Positions 54,341 to 63,094 of a stretch of 64,000 nucleotides of DNA are shown in pieces. Within the stretch, counting starts at the first letter, position 1, and each line of letters opens with the position of its first letter. Location: positions 1,304,501-1,368,500 of the forward strand of contig NZ_FPCH01000001.1 of NCBI RefSeq assembly GCF_900116175.1, given 5' to 3'. Below the pieces are notes generated by a model that was given only the letters and a program-made list of their open reading frames with translations, did not search any database and was not told the origin of the DNA. Made by a program: the position numbers and the translations under genes. Source of the stretch: Hyphomicrobium facile. Its GTDB lineage: Bacteria > Pseudomonadota > Alphaproteobacteria > Rhizobiales > Hyphomicrobiaceae.

Positions 54341-56567
54341 TCTCGGATCGGGTGCTGCCGACCTCGACGCTTTGGCGGCAGCGGCGCGGGATCCCAGAGG
54401 CGGCGTTCAACCGCCAGCAGGGCTTCCGGACGTCGCTACACTGACGAAGCTCGCCAACGCGTTCTACGCGGCTTTGCCGGGGCAATCGTTGCCGGTATCG
54501 GCCGGGCCGTCGCTGCCTGGGTTCGGCGCTTCGCCGGTTGAGGTCGCCGGTTCGTCAGCGCCGCATGCTGCGGCGTCTGCCACGTCTCCTCTGCCGACGC
54601 CCGGAATCTCCGGTACGCTCGCGACACCGACGATTGGTTCGCCATTGGACAGTTCAGCAATTGACGATCGGGTATTCGACAGCCTGGCCGGTGCCGCAAT
54701 CCCTTCGCCGCCTTCGAGCACCCTTTCCGGGCCTTCGCTGCCCGGTTTCGGAGCGTCTCCGACGGAAGCGGCCGGACAAGCAGTTGCTCAATCAGCGCCA
54801 ACGACAAACGTCGCATCGATTCCGGGCATTGACGCGCCAGCGACTGCCGTTCCGGCTTCGACGCGCGATGTCTCGGTCATTGATCTCAACGGCGTCGACA
54901 CCCTGACGCGAACACCGGATCCGCTGCTGCCATCGAGTGTCGATGCGGGCCCATCGCTTTCCGGCTTTGGCGGCTCGAGGGACATACCCGCTCGACCGGA
55001 AGCATCGCGCTCGGCGGATGCCCTCCCTGGGATTTCCCAGTCTTCACCTCCGCAACCTCCGCCTGCGACGCCGCCGCCCCAGGTGCTCTCCAATCATACC
55101 GGCATTGAGACACCGCATTCGGGCGGGTCGATCCGTCAGTATGACCGCATCGCCCTGCCATTCGAAGCCGAACTCAGATCGCTGTTGGCGCCGCTTGCGG
55201 CTGAGCCGTACGCGCATGGTCGCGGCGCGGATGTCGGGTCGGGTTTCTATTTTCTGGACCGGCAAGAGCCGTCTGCGCGCGGTATCAGCGTTCCGGGCGC
55301 CGAAGCACCGGCCCGTCTTCCGGCATCTGGCGGCATCGGCTTCGACGTCGACGGCGTTCGCCGCGATTTCCCCATTTTGAATGAGAGGGTCAACGGCCGT
55401 CCGCTCATCTGGTTCGACAACGCGGCGACGACGCAAAAGCCGAAATCCGTCATCGAGCGACTCAAATATTTCTACGAGCACGAAAACTCGAACATTCACC
55501 GCGCGGCACACGAGCTTGCAGCTCGCGCGACCGACGCCTACGAAGGCGCGCGCTCGAAAATCGCCCGTTTCCTCAACGCGGGATCGGCTGAAGAGATCAT
55601 CTTCACGCGCGGCGCGACCGAAGCGATTAATCTGGTCGCCGCTACGTTCGGACAGCAGCACATCGGGGCCGGCGACGAAATCGTCGTCACCAACCTCGAG
55701 CATCATGCCAACATCGTACCGTGGCAGCAGCTTTGCCTCGCAAAGGGCGCGAAACTCAGGGTTGCGCCGGTCGATGATTGCGGCGCGCTGTTGCTCGATG
55801 AGTTCGGGAAGCTTCTGAACAGCCGGACCAAGCTTGTCGCGTTCACGCAGGTCTCGAATGCGCTGGGTACGATCACGCCCGCCAAGACAATTGTCGAAAT
55901 GGCGCATCGTGTCGGTGCTCGCGTGCTCGTCGACGGTGCGCAGTCGGTTTCGCACATGAAAGTCGATGTGCAGGATCTCGACGCCGACTTCTTCGTCTTC
56001 TCCGGCCACAAGATCTTCGCTCCGACCGGCATTGGCGTTCTCTACGGCAAGAAGGCGCTGATGGACTCGCTGCCGCCCTATCAGACCGGCGGCAACATGA
56101 TCCGCGACGTGACGTTCGAGCGGGTCGAGTTTCACAAGTCGCCGCAGCGGTTCGAGGCGGGCACCGGCAATATCGCCGACGCCGTCGGCTTGGGCGCAGC
56201 AATCGATTACGTCGAACGCATCGGGCTCCAAAACATCGCCGATTACGAGCACAAGTTGCTCGTCTACGCGACTGAGCGGCTTCTGCAGATCCCAGGTCTA
56301 AGGATCATCGGGACCGCGCCCGAGAAGGCGAGCGTGATCTCGCTGACGCTGAAGGGCATACCGAGCGAAGAGATCGGGTCGCGTCTCAATAAGTATGGGA
56401 TCGCGGTGCGCTCGGGGCATCACTGCGCGCAGCCGATCCTGAGACGCTTCGGCCAGGAGACGACGGTTCGACCCTCGTTCGCATTCTACAATACGTGCGG
56501 CGAGATCGATGTGCTGGTTGGTGCACTGAAGGACATACAAGCCGAGACCGGTCTGACGCGGCTCTAA
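54327..56567 (+). CDS. Encapsulin cargo: SufS-type cysteine desulfurase with disordered targeting domain
   Basis: 746 residues in two parts. Residues 1-335 are Pro/Ser/Ala/Gly-rich and largely disordered, after a short helix (ATLTKLANAFYAALPG, 37-52); they carry the repeats listed separately. Residues about 336-746 are a complete group II (SufS/CsdA) desulfurase: FDNAATTQKP, LEHHANIVPW, SGHKIFAPTGIG with PLP Lys562, RFEAGTGNI, and RSGHHCAQP with active Cys700. It releases sulfur from cysteine as persulfide. ATG 54327 lies inside the shell gene, giving coupled translation. No other suf genes are adjacent, arguing for a dedicated encapsulin role. Confidence 0.94.
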   Translation: MSIANLGSGAADLDALAAAARDPRGGVQPPAGLPDVATLTKLANAFYAALPGQSLPVSAGPSLPGFGASPVEVAGSSAPHAAASATSPLPTPGISGTLATPTIGSPLDSSAIDDRVFDSLAGAAIPSPPSSTLSGPSLPGFGASPTEAAGQAVAQSAPTTNVASIPGIDAPATAVPASTRDVSVIDLNGVDTLTRTPDPLLPSSVDAGPSLSGFGGSRDIPARPEASRSADALPGISQSSPPQPPPATPPPQVLSNHTGIETPHSGGSIRQYDRIALPFEAELRSLLAPLAAEPYAHGRGADVGSGFYFLDRQEPSARGISVPGAEAPARLPASGGIGFDVDGVRRDFPILNERVNGRPLIWFDNAATTQKPKSVIERLKYFYEHENSNIHRAAHELAARATDAYEGARSKIARFLNAGSAEEIIFTRGATEAINLVAATFGQQHIGAGDEIVVTNLEHHANIVPWQQLCLAKGAKLRVAPVDDCGALLLDEFGKLLNSRTKLVAFTQVSNALGTITPAKTIVEMAHRVGARVLVDGAQSVSHMKVDVQDLDADFFVFSGHKIFAPTGIGVLYGKKALMDSLPPYQTGGNMIRDVTFERVEFHKSPQRFEAGTGNIADAVGLGAAIDYVERIGLQNIADYEHKLLVYATERLLQIPGLRIIGTAPEKASVISLTLKGIPSEEIGSRLNKYGIAVRSGHHCAQPILRRFGQETTVRPSFAFYNTCGEIDVLVGALKDIQAETGLTRL
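54504..54977 (+). repeat. Repeated cargo-loading motifs in the desulfurase N-terminal domain
   Basis: GPSLPGFGASP occurs at residues 60-70 (54504-54536) and again at 135-145 (54729-54761); a degenerate copy GPSLSGFGGS is at 208-217 (54948-54977). Shorter PGI-type copies lie between and after them (TPGISG 91-96, IPGIDAP 165-171, LPGISQ 233-238). Spacing of about 75 residues between major copies suggests multivalent binding to the inner shell surface. Confidence 0.8.
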
Positions 56568-56586
56568 CCGGTTTTCGGCAAAGTTC

Positions 56587-56967
56587 TTATTGGCCGCGCC
56601 TCAAAAGGTTGAGCTTGTAGGAATGGCCGGTGACGTGCCGGTGGAACAGCGAACTGCAGATCACGATGAAAGCTGCGCCAGTCAGGATGGGTGCAACTAA
56701 GAACGGCCGTCCCGAATGCGCGAATGCGATGACGATCGGGTTCGCGCCGGCGGGCGGATGAAGCGTGTCCGTCGGGAGCATTGCGGAAATGGCGATGCCA
56801 ACTCCAAGCGCGATCGCTATCGGCGATGATCCGATGCACGTTGTGACAAGCAGTCCGCATGCCGCCGTTACAAGGTGTCCACCGACGACGTTGTACGGCT
56901 GAGCCAGCGGGCTCGCGGGCGCACCGAATACCAGTGCGCAACTCGCTCCGAAGGGGGCGATGAGCAA
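56587..56967 (-). CDS. HPP family membrane protein, N-terminus without a normal start codon
   Basis: HPP proteins are four-helix inner-membrane proteins, some linked to nitrite transport. The annotated TTG start gives 126 residues with LIAPFGASCALVFGAPASPLAQPYNVVGGHLV and the family's LHPPAGANP. However, the same frame continues upstream as a convincing first helix (WRLSAFAGFGAFLTILLLTIANA) to a TAA at 57118-57120, with no ATG, GTG or TTG. Directly beyond that stop is ATGGATGCAATGACT in frame. The gene may be inactivated by a nonsense change or use a non-standard start. Confidence 0.7.
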   Translation of the reverse strand: MLIAPFGASCALVFGAPASPLAQPYNVVGGHLVTAACGLLVTTCIGSSPIAIALGVGIAISAMLPTDTLHPPAGANPIVIAFAHSGRPFLVAPILTGAAFIVICSSLFHRHVTGHSYKLNLLRRGQ

Positions 56968-57153
56968 CGGCGCAACGTCTGCCGCGTTTGCGATTGTCAG
57001 CAGCAGGATCGTAAGAAAAGCGCCAAAGCCCGCGAATGCCGAGAGGCGCCATGGTCTCGCGAACAGCCAAGCGACGGCACGGCTCTGCGAAGATGCCGGT
57101 ATTACATCGGAATCGATTTAAGTCATTGCATCCATGAGGGCAAGACGAGGGGG

Positions 57154-57180
57154 CGCCGAAGCAGAACGTCTGCTTCGGCG
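57154..57180 (-). terminator. Strong stem-loop downstream of fdh
   Basis: CGCCGAAGCAG and CTGCTTCGGCG form a perfect 11-bp stem with a 5-nt loop, 26 bases past the formate dehydrogenase stop on the minus strand. The flanking run is pyrimidine-rich but not all U. Likely fdh terminator. Confidence 0.65.
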
Positions 57181-57205
57181 ACTGAAGTTCGCTATTTCTT
57201 GAACT

Positions 57206-58405
57206 TCACTTCTTGAACTTCGCGGCCTCTTCCGAGCCGCTGGTGGCGTTACCGGCGCTGTAGGAATGGGCGCCGACGCCCGCCAGCTTACCGCCCTGCA
57301 CGACGAGGTACTCGTTGCGGATCGGCTTCCCTGCGAAGTAGCACTCGAGGATCTCGCGCGTGCCCGCAGCGTAGCGCGTTTGCGCCGAGAGCGACGTGCC
57401 CGAGATGTGGGGCGTCATGCCGTGATGCGGCATGGTGCGCCACGGATGGTCCTGCGGCGGAGGCTGCGGGAACCACACGTCGCCCGCGTAGCCAGCGAGT
57501 TGCCCGCTTTCGAGTGCGCGCACGATGGCGTCGCGATCGCAGAGCTTGCCGCGTGCCGTGTTGACCAGATAGGCGCCACGCTTGAAGTTCTTGAGCGACT
57601 TATCGTTGATCATGTGCTCGGTTTCGGGATGCAGCGGGCAGTTCAACGTCACCACGTCGCAAACCTTGGTGAGGCTCTCGAGGCTGGTGTGGTGGGTGAG
57701 GTTGAGCTCCTTCTCGACTGCCTCAGGCAGACGATGGCGGTCCATGTAGTGCAGGTGGACATCGTAGGGTTTGAGCATACGCAGGACGCGCAGGCCGATG
57801 CGACCGGCTGCAACTGTGCCGATATGCATGCCTTCGATGTCGTAGGAGCGGGCAACGCAATCGGCGATGTTCCAGCCGCCCTTGATCACCCAATTGTAGG
57901 AGGGGATGTAGTTGCGGACGAGCGAGAGCATCATCATCACCACGTGTTCGGCAACGCTATTGCTGTTGCAATAAGTGACTTCCGCGACCGTGATGTTGCG
58001 GTCCATCGCAGCTTGCAAATCGGTGTGATCGGAGCCGATGCCGGCAGTAACGATCATCTTGAGCTTAGGCGCCTTGGCGATGCGTTCGGCCGTCATGTAG
58101 GCGGGCCAGAACGGCTGCGAGATGACGATTTCGGCGTCGTGCAGCTCTTGATCGAGCTTGGAGTTCGCGCCGTCCTTGTCGCTCGTCACGACAAGCGTGT
58201 GACCGGCGGCTTCCAGGAATTTCCGCAGGCCGAGTTCGCCTGAGACACTGCCGAGCAGCGCGCCGGGTTTGAAATCGATGGCCGACGGTGTCGGCGTCGT
58301 CTGGCCATCGGGATATTTCGTGATCTTCGGGATGTCGTCGCGGGCGTAGGATTTAGGGTAGCCATCTATGGGATCGTCATAGAGGACACATACGATTTTT
58401 GCCAT
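57206..58405 (-). CDS. fdh: NAD-dependent formate dehydrogenase
   Basis: Cofactor-free D-hydroxyacid-dehydrogenase-type enzyme oxidising formate to CO2 with NAD+, the last energy-yielding step of methylotrophy. ATG 58405 follows AAGGAGA and gives 399 residues, the family length; an open frame to 58471 is spurious. Conserved residues, by equivalence to the Pseudomonas enzyme (shifted by one): I123, N147 in YCNSNS, the glycine loop VAAGRIGLRVL, D222 for NAD specificity, R285 in NTARG, and H333 in GMTPHISG with VWFPQPPPQDHPW. Monocistronic. Confidence 0.97.
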   Translation of the reverse strand: MAKIVCVLYDDPIDGYPKSYARDDIPKITKYPDGQTTPTPSAIDFKPGALLGSVSGELGLRKFLEAAGHTLVVTSDKDGANSKLDQELHDAEIVISQPFWPAYMTAERIAKAPKLKMIVTAGIGSDHTDLQAAMDRNITVAEVTYCNSNSVAEHVVMMMLSLVRNYIPSYNWVIKGGWNIADCVARSYDIEGMHIGTVAAGRIGLRVLRMLKPYDVHLHYMDRHRLPEAVEKELNLTHHTSLESLTKVCDVVTLNCPLHPETEHMINDKSLKNFKRGAYLVNTARGKLCDRDAIVRALESGQLAGYAGDVWFPQPPPQDHPWRTMPHHGMTPHISGTSLSAQTRYAAGTREILECYFAGKPIRNEYLVVQGGKLAGVGAHSYSAGNATSGSEEAAKFKK

Positions 58406-58623
58406 GTTGATCTCCTTCATGGAATTGGCCATGAGGCGGCGCTTCGTCAGGGGGCGCCGGACGAATGACATATAGTCATGGATTGCCAGGCTGCGCGGAC
58501 TGTCGAGTCAGCACCGTTTTGGGTCAAACGAATGGTATTTAACGGCTCATTGATGCCATCGATCAAACGTTATGAAGCGACTTAAGGCTGAGCTGCGCTT
58601 CAAGGTCGAGCTCCGAGATCACC

Positions 58624-58974
58624 TCATGCTTCCGCCGGCCGAAAGCATCTTTTCTGGCCGCGGAACGGCCGTGCAATTCGTTCTGAATTTGCGTCATCGA
58701 CGAGGCGATAAATAAGCCCGGGCATCGCGAGGACCTCGCCCGTTCGAAGATTGTCCGCAATCAGTCGCCGGTCGCTCCGCCTCGACGCGATGCCGGAGAA
58801 AATGAAGTGGCGCCCTGATGCGTCGCGCATATATTCCGGAAACTCATGCCCGCGATAGTTTCCTATCGCTGGCCCGACCGGAACCGGATCGACGAAGGAG
58901 AATTTCGGCTGACGCCGACCCTGACTGAGCGTTCGCGGGAAGGCAGAGATCGTCAGGTCAGACATCATGAACAT
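58624..58974 (-). CDS. Small conserved protein, paralogous to the protein at 10253-10537
   Basis: 116 residues from ATG 58974, chosen for AGGAGG at 58985-58990; the open frame extends to 59145 but without a ribosome site. Contains GNYRGHEFPEYMRDASGRHFIFSGIASRR and LRTGEVLAMPGLIYRL, matching the RtcB-linked protein in order and spacing. No known domain recognised. It lies between fdh and the LysR gene, both on the minus strand. Confidence 0.7.
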   Translation of the reverse strand: MFMMSDLTISAFPRTLSQGRRQPKFSFVDPVPVGPAIGNYRGHEFPEYMRDASGRHFIFSGIASRRSDRRLIADNLRTGEVLAMPGLIYRLVDDANSERIARPFRGQKRCFRPAEA

Positions 58975-59163
58975 GCGCGCTCTTCCTCCTGTGTCGACTT
59001 CGCACAGCCGCCGGCCGAAGCACCGCCGGGGGCAGCGAGCAGCATCACGCGCGACCCCGCGGCGTAAAAGATCGAAAATTTCAATCGACAGCATTGCCAG
59101 AATTAATGCTGCGGCGCACGGCAAGGTGCCGGTCCGCACAAGCACGCAATGATTTTCCGAGGT

Positions 59164-60081
59164 TCAATCGGTTTCGAGCGAACCGCTGATTTCCGACAGC
59201 AGCAACTGGCGCGCGAGTTTTCTCGGTGCGCGGGGGTTGGTGATGATGAAAACCGGCGTCGACGGCCGCTCGGTATCTTGGATCAGAGGCCACAGGCGGC
59301 CGGCCTGGACATCGGGCTCAGCGAATTTCTCGGGCAGGAAGCAAATGCCGACGTTCAACAAGGTCAGCCGCTTGGCAGCGTCGAGATGCTCCGACAGCCC
59401 GGCAACGACACGGCCAAGGCCATGACGGGTTCTAAACTCGGTCAATGCGCCCGGTTCATCGGCGCCAGTCAAAATAAAGGCTTCCGATGCGAGAGCGCCG
59501 GGATCGTCGAACGTGCGGCCGAAGAGCCGGTGTGCCGGGCCGACGTACGGCCTGTGCACCTCATTGAACAAAAAGTCATATTTGAGATCGCTGCGCAGAG
59601 CGCTCGCGGGGGCCACGCCGATGTCGATCTCGTCGCGCAGGAGCGCGCCCGCAACCGAATCCCCGGTCTTGATATCGATGATGATCTCAGCCTTGGGGTG
59701 ACTGCCGTGGAAGCGCGAAATGGCGCTGTCCAGCTGATCGCACACGAGACAGGAAACAACTTGGATAGAGACACGTCCGGCGACACTGTCGCCCGCCTTG
59801 GAAACCTTTTTTGGCAACTGCTGCACAAGTCCGTTGATCGACCCGCAGGAGTCCGCGATCAGCATGCCTTCGTCCGTCAGCGCGAAGCCGCTCGGTCCTC
59901 GTTCGCAGAGCTTGACGCCGAGCTGCGATTCGAGCCGCTTGAGCGCCAAGCTCAACGCCGGCTGCTTGCGGCTGAGCGCTCCGCTCGCCCGGCTGATGCC
60001 TCCGGACTGCGCGATCTCGTGGAACGTCTTCAGAAGGTTCCAGTCGAGATTTCGCGAGAAGGAAGCGATGTTCTTGGCCAT
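59164..60081 (-). CDS. LysR family transcriptional regulator
   Basis: 305 residues from ATG 60081 (GAGGA eight bases upstream; the longer frame to 60147 lacks a site). The winged helix is DWNLLKTFHEIAQSGGISRASGALSRKQPALSLALKRLESQLG, followed by a standard effector domain with Cys near VVSCLVCDQ. It lies upstream of fdh and divergent from the DMT exporter, with ftfL beyond, so it may control C1 genes like the methylotroph LysR regulator QscR, but this is inference from location only. Confidence 0.88.
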   Translation of the reverse strand: MAKNIASFSRNLDWNLLKTFHEIAQSGGISRASGALSRKQPALSLALKRLESQLGVKLCERGPSGFALTDEGMLIADSCGSINGLVQQLPKKVSKAGDSVAGRVSIQVVSCLVCDQLDSAISRFHGSHPKAEIIIDIKTGDSVAGALLRDEIDIGVAPASALRSDLKYDFLFNEVHRPYVGPAHRLFGRTFDDPGALASEAFILTGADEPGALTEFRTRHGLGRVVAGLSEHLDAAKRLTLLNVGICFLPEKFAEPDVQAGRLWPLIQDTERPSTPVFIITNPRAPRKLARQLLLSEISGSLETD

Positions 60082-60167
60082 GGCCGTGTCCTCATTCCAG
60101 GGGAAGCGCAGGTCGACGGCGCGCGGGATGCGCGCCGTGGTCGTCATGATACGATGCCCTGCATTCT

Positions 60168-61031
60168 ATGAACTCAGTTTTATTCGGCTTGGCGTGCGCA
60201 GCAAGTGTCGGGCTCGCGGATTTCATGGCCCGCTTCAGCTCACGCGCGCTCGGCGCGACGTTGACGTATGCCTTTGTGCTGCTTGTCGGCGTGATGACGT
60301 CGTCGGTATGGATCGCCGTCAGTGCCGAGAAAATCGTTTGGACCCCAGCCGGATGTGGTCTTGCCGTAGCGCACGGTTTGAGCGTCGCCACCATGTGCAT
60401 GCTACTCTACGCGGGGTTGGCGCGTGGCCCGGTTGCGATCGTGGCTCCGATCGTCGCGGCGCATCCTGCGTTCGTGCTCGTCGTCAACGTGGCGATGGGG
60501 CTTCGGCCGACAACGTACCAGTGGGCGGCAATGGGTGTCGTTATTGTGGGCGGCATCCTCATCGCCAGGAGCGCAGAAGCGCATCCTCAATTTGCGGCGA
60601 CCGACGGCAAGGAGCTACGCAAGACGGTCCTTATCGCGCTCGGTGCTTGCCTCGCCTACGTCGCCCTCGTTACGACGGGCCAAGCGTCGGCGCAGATGAT
60701 CGGCGGACTGCAGACCTTGTGGCTTGGCCGATTGAGCGGCTTTCTTCTGGTAGGTGTCATCCTTGCGCTGCAGTGTCGGAGCATAGCCATTCCGCGTGCA
60801 TGGCTTCCGTTTGTCGGTGCGCAGGGGCTTCTCGAAACGATCGGATACGTGGCATTTCTTGCTGGCTCGACGACCGCCAGCCCACACATCACAATGGTCG
60901 TCGCTTCGACCTTCAGCGTCGTGACCGTTGTGCTGGCGAAGTTTGTCCTGAAGGAACCCGTCAGCCACCAGCAGTGGCTCGCCGTCGCGATGATCGCGGC
61001 GGGAACGGCCGTACTTTCCGGATCGGGCTAA
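60168..61031 (+). CDS. DMT superfamily (EamA) transporter
   Basis: 287 residues with about ten hydrophobic helices in two EamA repeats (first about 1-135, second about 148-285). Small-residue-rich helices such as CAASVGLADFMARFSSRALGATLTYAF and the C-terminal LKEPVSHQQWLAVAMIAAGTAVLSGSG are typical of EamA drug/metabolite exporters. Divergent from the LysR gene with 86 bases between starts, so probably its target. Substrate unknown. Confidence 0.85.
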   Translation: MNSVLFGLACAASVGLADFMARFSSRALGATLTYAFVLLVGVMTSSVWIAVSAEKIVWTPAGCGLAVAHGLSVATMCMLLYAGLARGPVAIVAPIVAAHPAFVLVVNVAMGLRPTTYQWAAMGVVIVGGILIARSAEAHPQFAATDGKELRKTVLIALGACLAYVALVTTGQASAQMIGGLQTLWLGRLSGFLLVGVILALQCRSIAIPRAWLPFVGAQGLLETIGYVAFLAGSTTASPHITMVVASTFSVVTVVLAKFVLKEPVSHQQWLAVAMIAAGTAVLSGSG

Positions 61032-61142
61032 TTCAGGTGCTGTCAGTCTTTTTGCGTAGGGTCTGGAGCTACTCCGTCGGGGTCGCGCCAAGACGGTAAA
61101 TATTACGAATATGAGGTGCGCATCGAAAGTTGCTTGGAGAGA

Positions 61143-61155
61143 ACGAAAGTTTCGT
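61143..61155. promoter_or_regulatory. Palindrome upstream of ftfL
   Basis: ACGAAA-G-TTTCGT is a 13-bp odd palindrome 114 bases before the ftfL start, in the only spacer of this highly used gene. A related half-site TCGAAAGTT lies about 20 bases upstream. Candidate regulator site. Confidence 0.35.
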
Positions 61156-61268
61156 GATAGTAGACGTCCCCGGAAAGTGGAGTCGCGAAAAACGCCGCCG
61201 ATTCGGACAGCGGGCCTTCGCCTGCGCGGATTGCTTCGTATTCTCGCGTCCTGAGGGGAATCATCAGC

Positions 61269-62945
61269 ATGTCCGTGAAGTCCGACATCGAAATTGCACG
61301 CGAAGCAAAGATTAAGCCCATCGCGGAGGTCGCCGCCAAGGTCGGCGTTCCATCGCACGCACTCATTCCTTATGGGTGGACCAAGGCCAAAATTTCGTCC
61401 GACTATCTCAAAGACATTGAAAGTTTTAGCGACGGCAAGGTCATCCTGGTGACGGCGATCAGCCCGACGCCGGCGGGCGAGGGCAAGACGACAACGACGG
61501 TCGGTCTCAGCGACGGCTTGAACCACATCGGCAAGAAGGCGATCGCGGCGCTGCGCGAACCGTCGCTCGGGCCGTGCTTCGGCGTCAAGGGCGGCGCGGC
61601 GGGCGGCGGCTACGCCCAGGTCGTGCCGATGGAGGACATCAACCTCCACTTCACCGGTGACTTCCACGCCATCACCAGCGCCCACAATCTGCTGTCGGCG
61701 CTGATCGACAACCACATCTACTGGGGCAACGCGCTGGGTATCGACCAGCGCCGCGTCGGCTGGAAGCGCGTGCTCGATATGAACGATCGCGCGCTGCGCT
61801 CGATCGTCAATTCCTTGGGCGGCGTTTCGAACGGCTTCCCGCGTGAGGACGGCTTCGACATCACCGTCGCCTCCGAGGTCATGGCCATCCTTTGCCTGTC
61901 GAAGGATCTCAAAGACCTCGAGAACCGTCTCGGCAACATCATCGTCGCCTACACGCGCGATAAGAAGCCGATCCGCGCCCGCGACTTGAAGGCCGACGGC
62001 GCCATGACGGTGCTCCTGAAGGACGCGCTGCAGCCGAACCTGGTGCAGACGCTCGAGAACAACCCCGTCTTCATCCACGGCGGCCCGTTCGCCAACATCG
62101 CGCACGGCTGCAACTCGGTGCTGGCGACGAAGACGGCGATGAAGCTTGCCGATTACGTCGTCACCGAAGCCGGCTTCGGCGCCGACTTGGGCGCCGAGAA
62201 GTTCTTCGACATCAAGTGCCGCAAGGCCGGCATCGCACCGTCCGTCGTCGTCATCGTCGCCACGGTGCGCGCGCTGAAGATGCACGGCGGCGTCGCCAAG
62301 GACGATCTCAAGGCCGAGAACGCGGCCGCGGTCGCCAAGGGCTGCGAAAACCTCAAGCGCCACATCGAGAACGTCAACAAGTTCGGCGTGCCGGCCGTCG
62401 TCGCCGTGAACAAGTTCATCACCGACACCGACGCCGAAATCGCCGAGGTGCAGAAGGCGGCCGAAAGCATGGGCACGAAGGCGTTCCTGTGCACGCACTG
62501 GGCCGATGGCGGCAAGGGCACCGAGGGTCTGGCCCATCACGTCGTCAAGGTGATCGACGAGGGCAAGGCGAACTTCAAGCCGCTCTATCCCGACGACATG
62601 AAGCTGCGCGACAAGGTGAAGACGATCGCGACGGAAATCTATCGCGCCGCCGACATCGCCTGCGATGCGAGTGTCGAAAATCAGTTCAAGGATCTCGAGG
62701 CCGCGGGCTTCGGGCACTTCCCGGTGTGCATGGCGAAGACGCAGTACTCGTTCTCGACCGACGCCTCGAAGCGCGGCGCGCCGACGGGCCACATCGTGCC
62801 CATCCGCGAGCTGAGATTGTCCGCCGGCGCCGAGTTCATCGTCGTCGTCACGGGCGAGATCATGACGATGCCGGGCCTGCCGAAGGTGCCATCGGCGGAC
62901 TCGATCCGGCTCGACGACAAGGGGCAGATCCAGGGACTGTTCTAA
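61269..62945 (+). CDS. ftfL: Formate-tetrahydrofolate ligase
   Basis: ATP-dependent ligation of formate to THF giving 10-formyl-THF, the entry of C1 units into the serine cycle in methylotrophs. The 558 residues contain the nucleotide loop [44 protein letters not shown]-type [17 protein letters not shown] and GLPKVPSAD near the end. GAGGGGA precedes the ATG. Codon use is markedly biased toward C-ending codons (runs of ggc, gcc, atc, aag) beyond its neighbours, consistent with high expression. Followed by folD in the same direction. Confidence 0.97.
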   Translation: MSVKSDIEIAREAKIKPIAEVAAKVGVPSHALIPYGWTKAKISSDYLKDIESFSDGKVILVTAISPTPAGEGKTTTTVGLSDGLNHIGKKAIAALREPSLGPCFGVKGGAAGGGYAQVVPMEDINLHFTGDFHAITSAHNLLSALIDNHIYWGNALGIDQRRVGWKRVLDMNDRALRSIVNSLGGVSNGFPREDGFDITVASEVMAILCLSKDLKDLENRLGNIIVAYTRDKKPIRARDLKADGAMTVLLKDALQPNLVQTLENNPVFIHGGPFANIAHGCNSVLATKTAMKLADYVVTEAGFGADLGAEKFFDIKCRKAGIAPSVVVIVATVRALKMHGGVAKDDLKAENAAAVAKGCENLKRHIENVNKFGVPAVVAVNKFITDTDAEIAEVQKAAESMGTKAFLCTHWADGGKGTEGLAHHVVKVIDEGKANFKPLYPDDMKLRDKVKTIATEIYRAADIACDASVENQFKDLEAAGFGHFPVCMAKTQYSFSTDASKRGAPTGHIVPIRELRLSAGAEFIVVVTGEIMTMPGLPKVPSADSIRLDDKGQIQGLF

Positions 62946-62950
62946 CATCT

Positions 62951-62988
62951 GGCGCCGGCGCTTCTCCCAGCCGGGAAGCGCCGGTGCC
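62951..62988 (+). terminator. Stem-loop between ftfL and folD
   Basis: GGCGCCGGCGCTTC pairs with GAAGCGCCGGTGCC (14 bp, one G-T) around a 10-nt loop, six bases past the ftfL stop. No U tract. May attenuate read-through into folD or stabilise the ftfL 3' end. Confidence 0.55.
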
Positions 62989-63094
62989 GACCAAAAATGA
63001 TGCGCCAGACGCGCTCGGAATGCCTCGATCAAACTTCTGCCAACGCGCTCCAGAGTTCTTCTGTGAGCGCAGCAACACTTCAGCGAGCAACACA

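Noticed and set aside
55044-56252. 402-codon open frame opposite the cargo desulfurase
   Set aside because: Antisense to the conserved catalytic domain and lacking any motif of its own.
54327-56567. Housekeeping SufS
   Set aside because: No sufBCD, sufE or sufU nearby, and the 335-residue disordered extension plus overlap with the encapsulin gene mark it as cargo.
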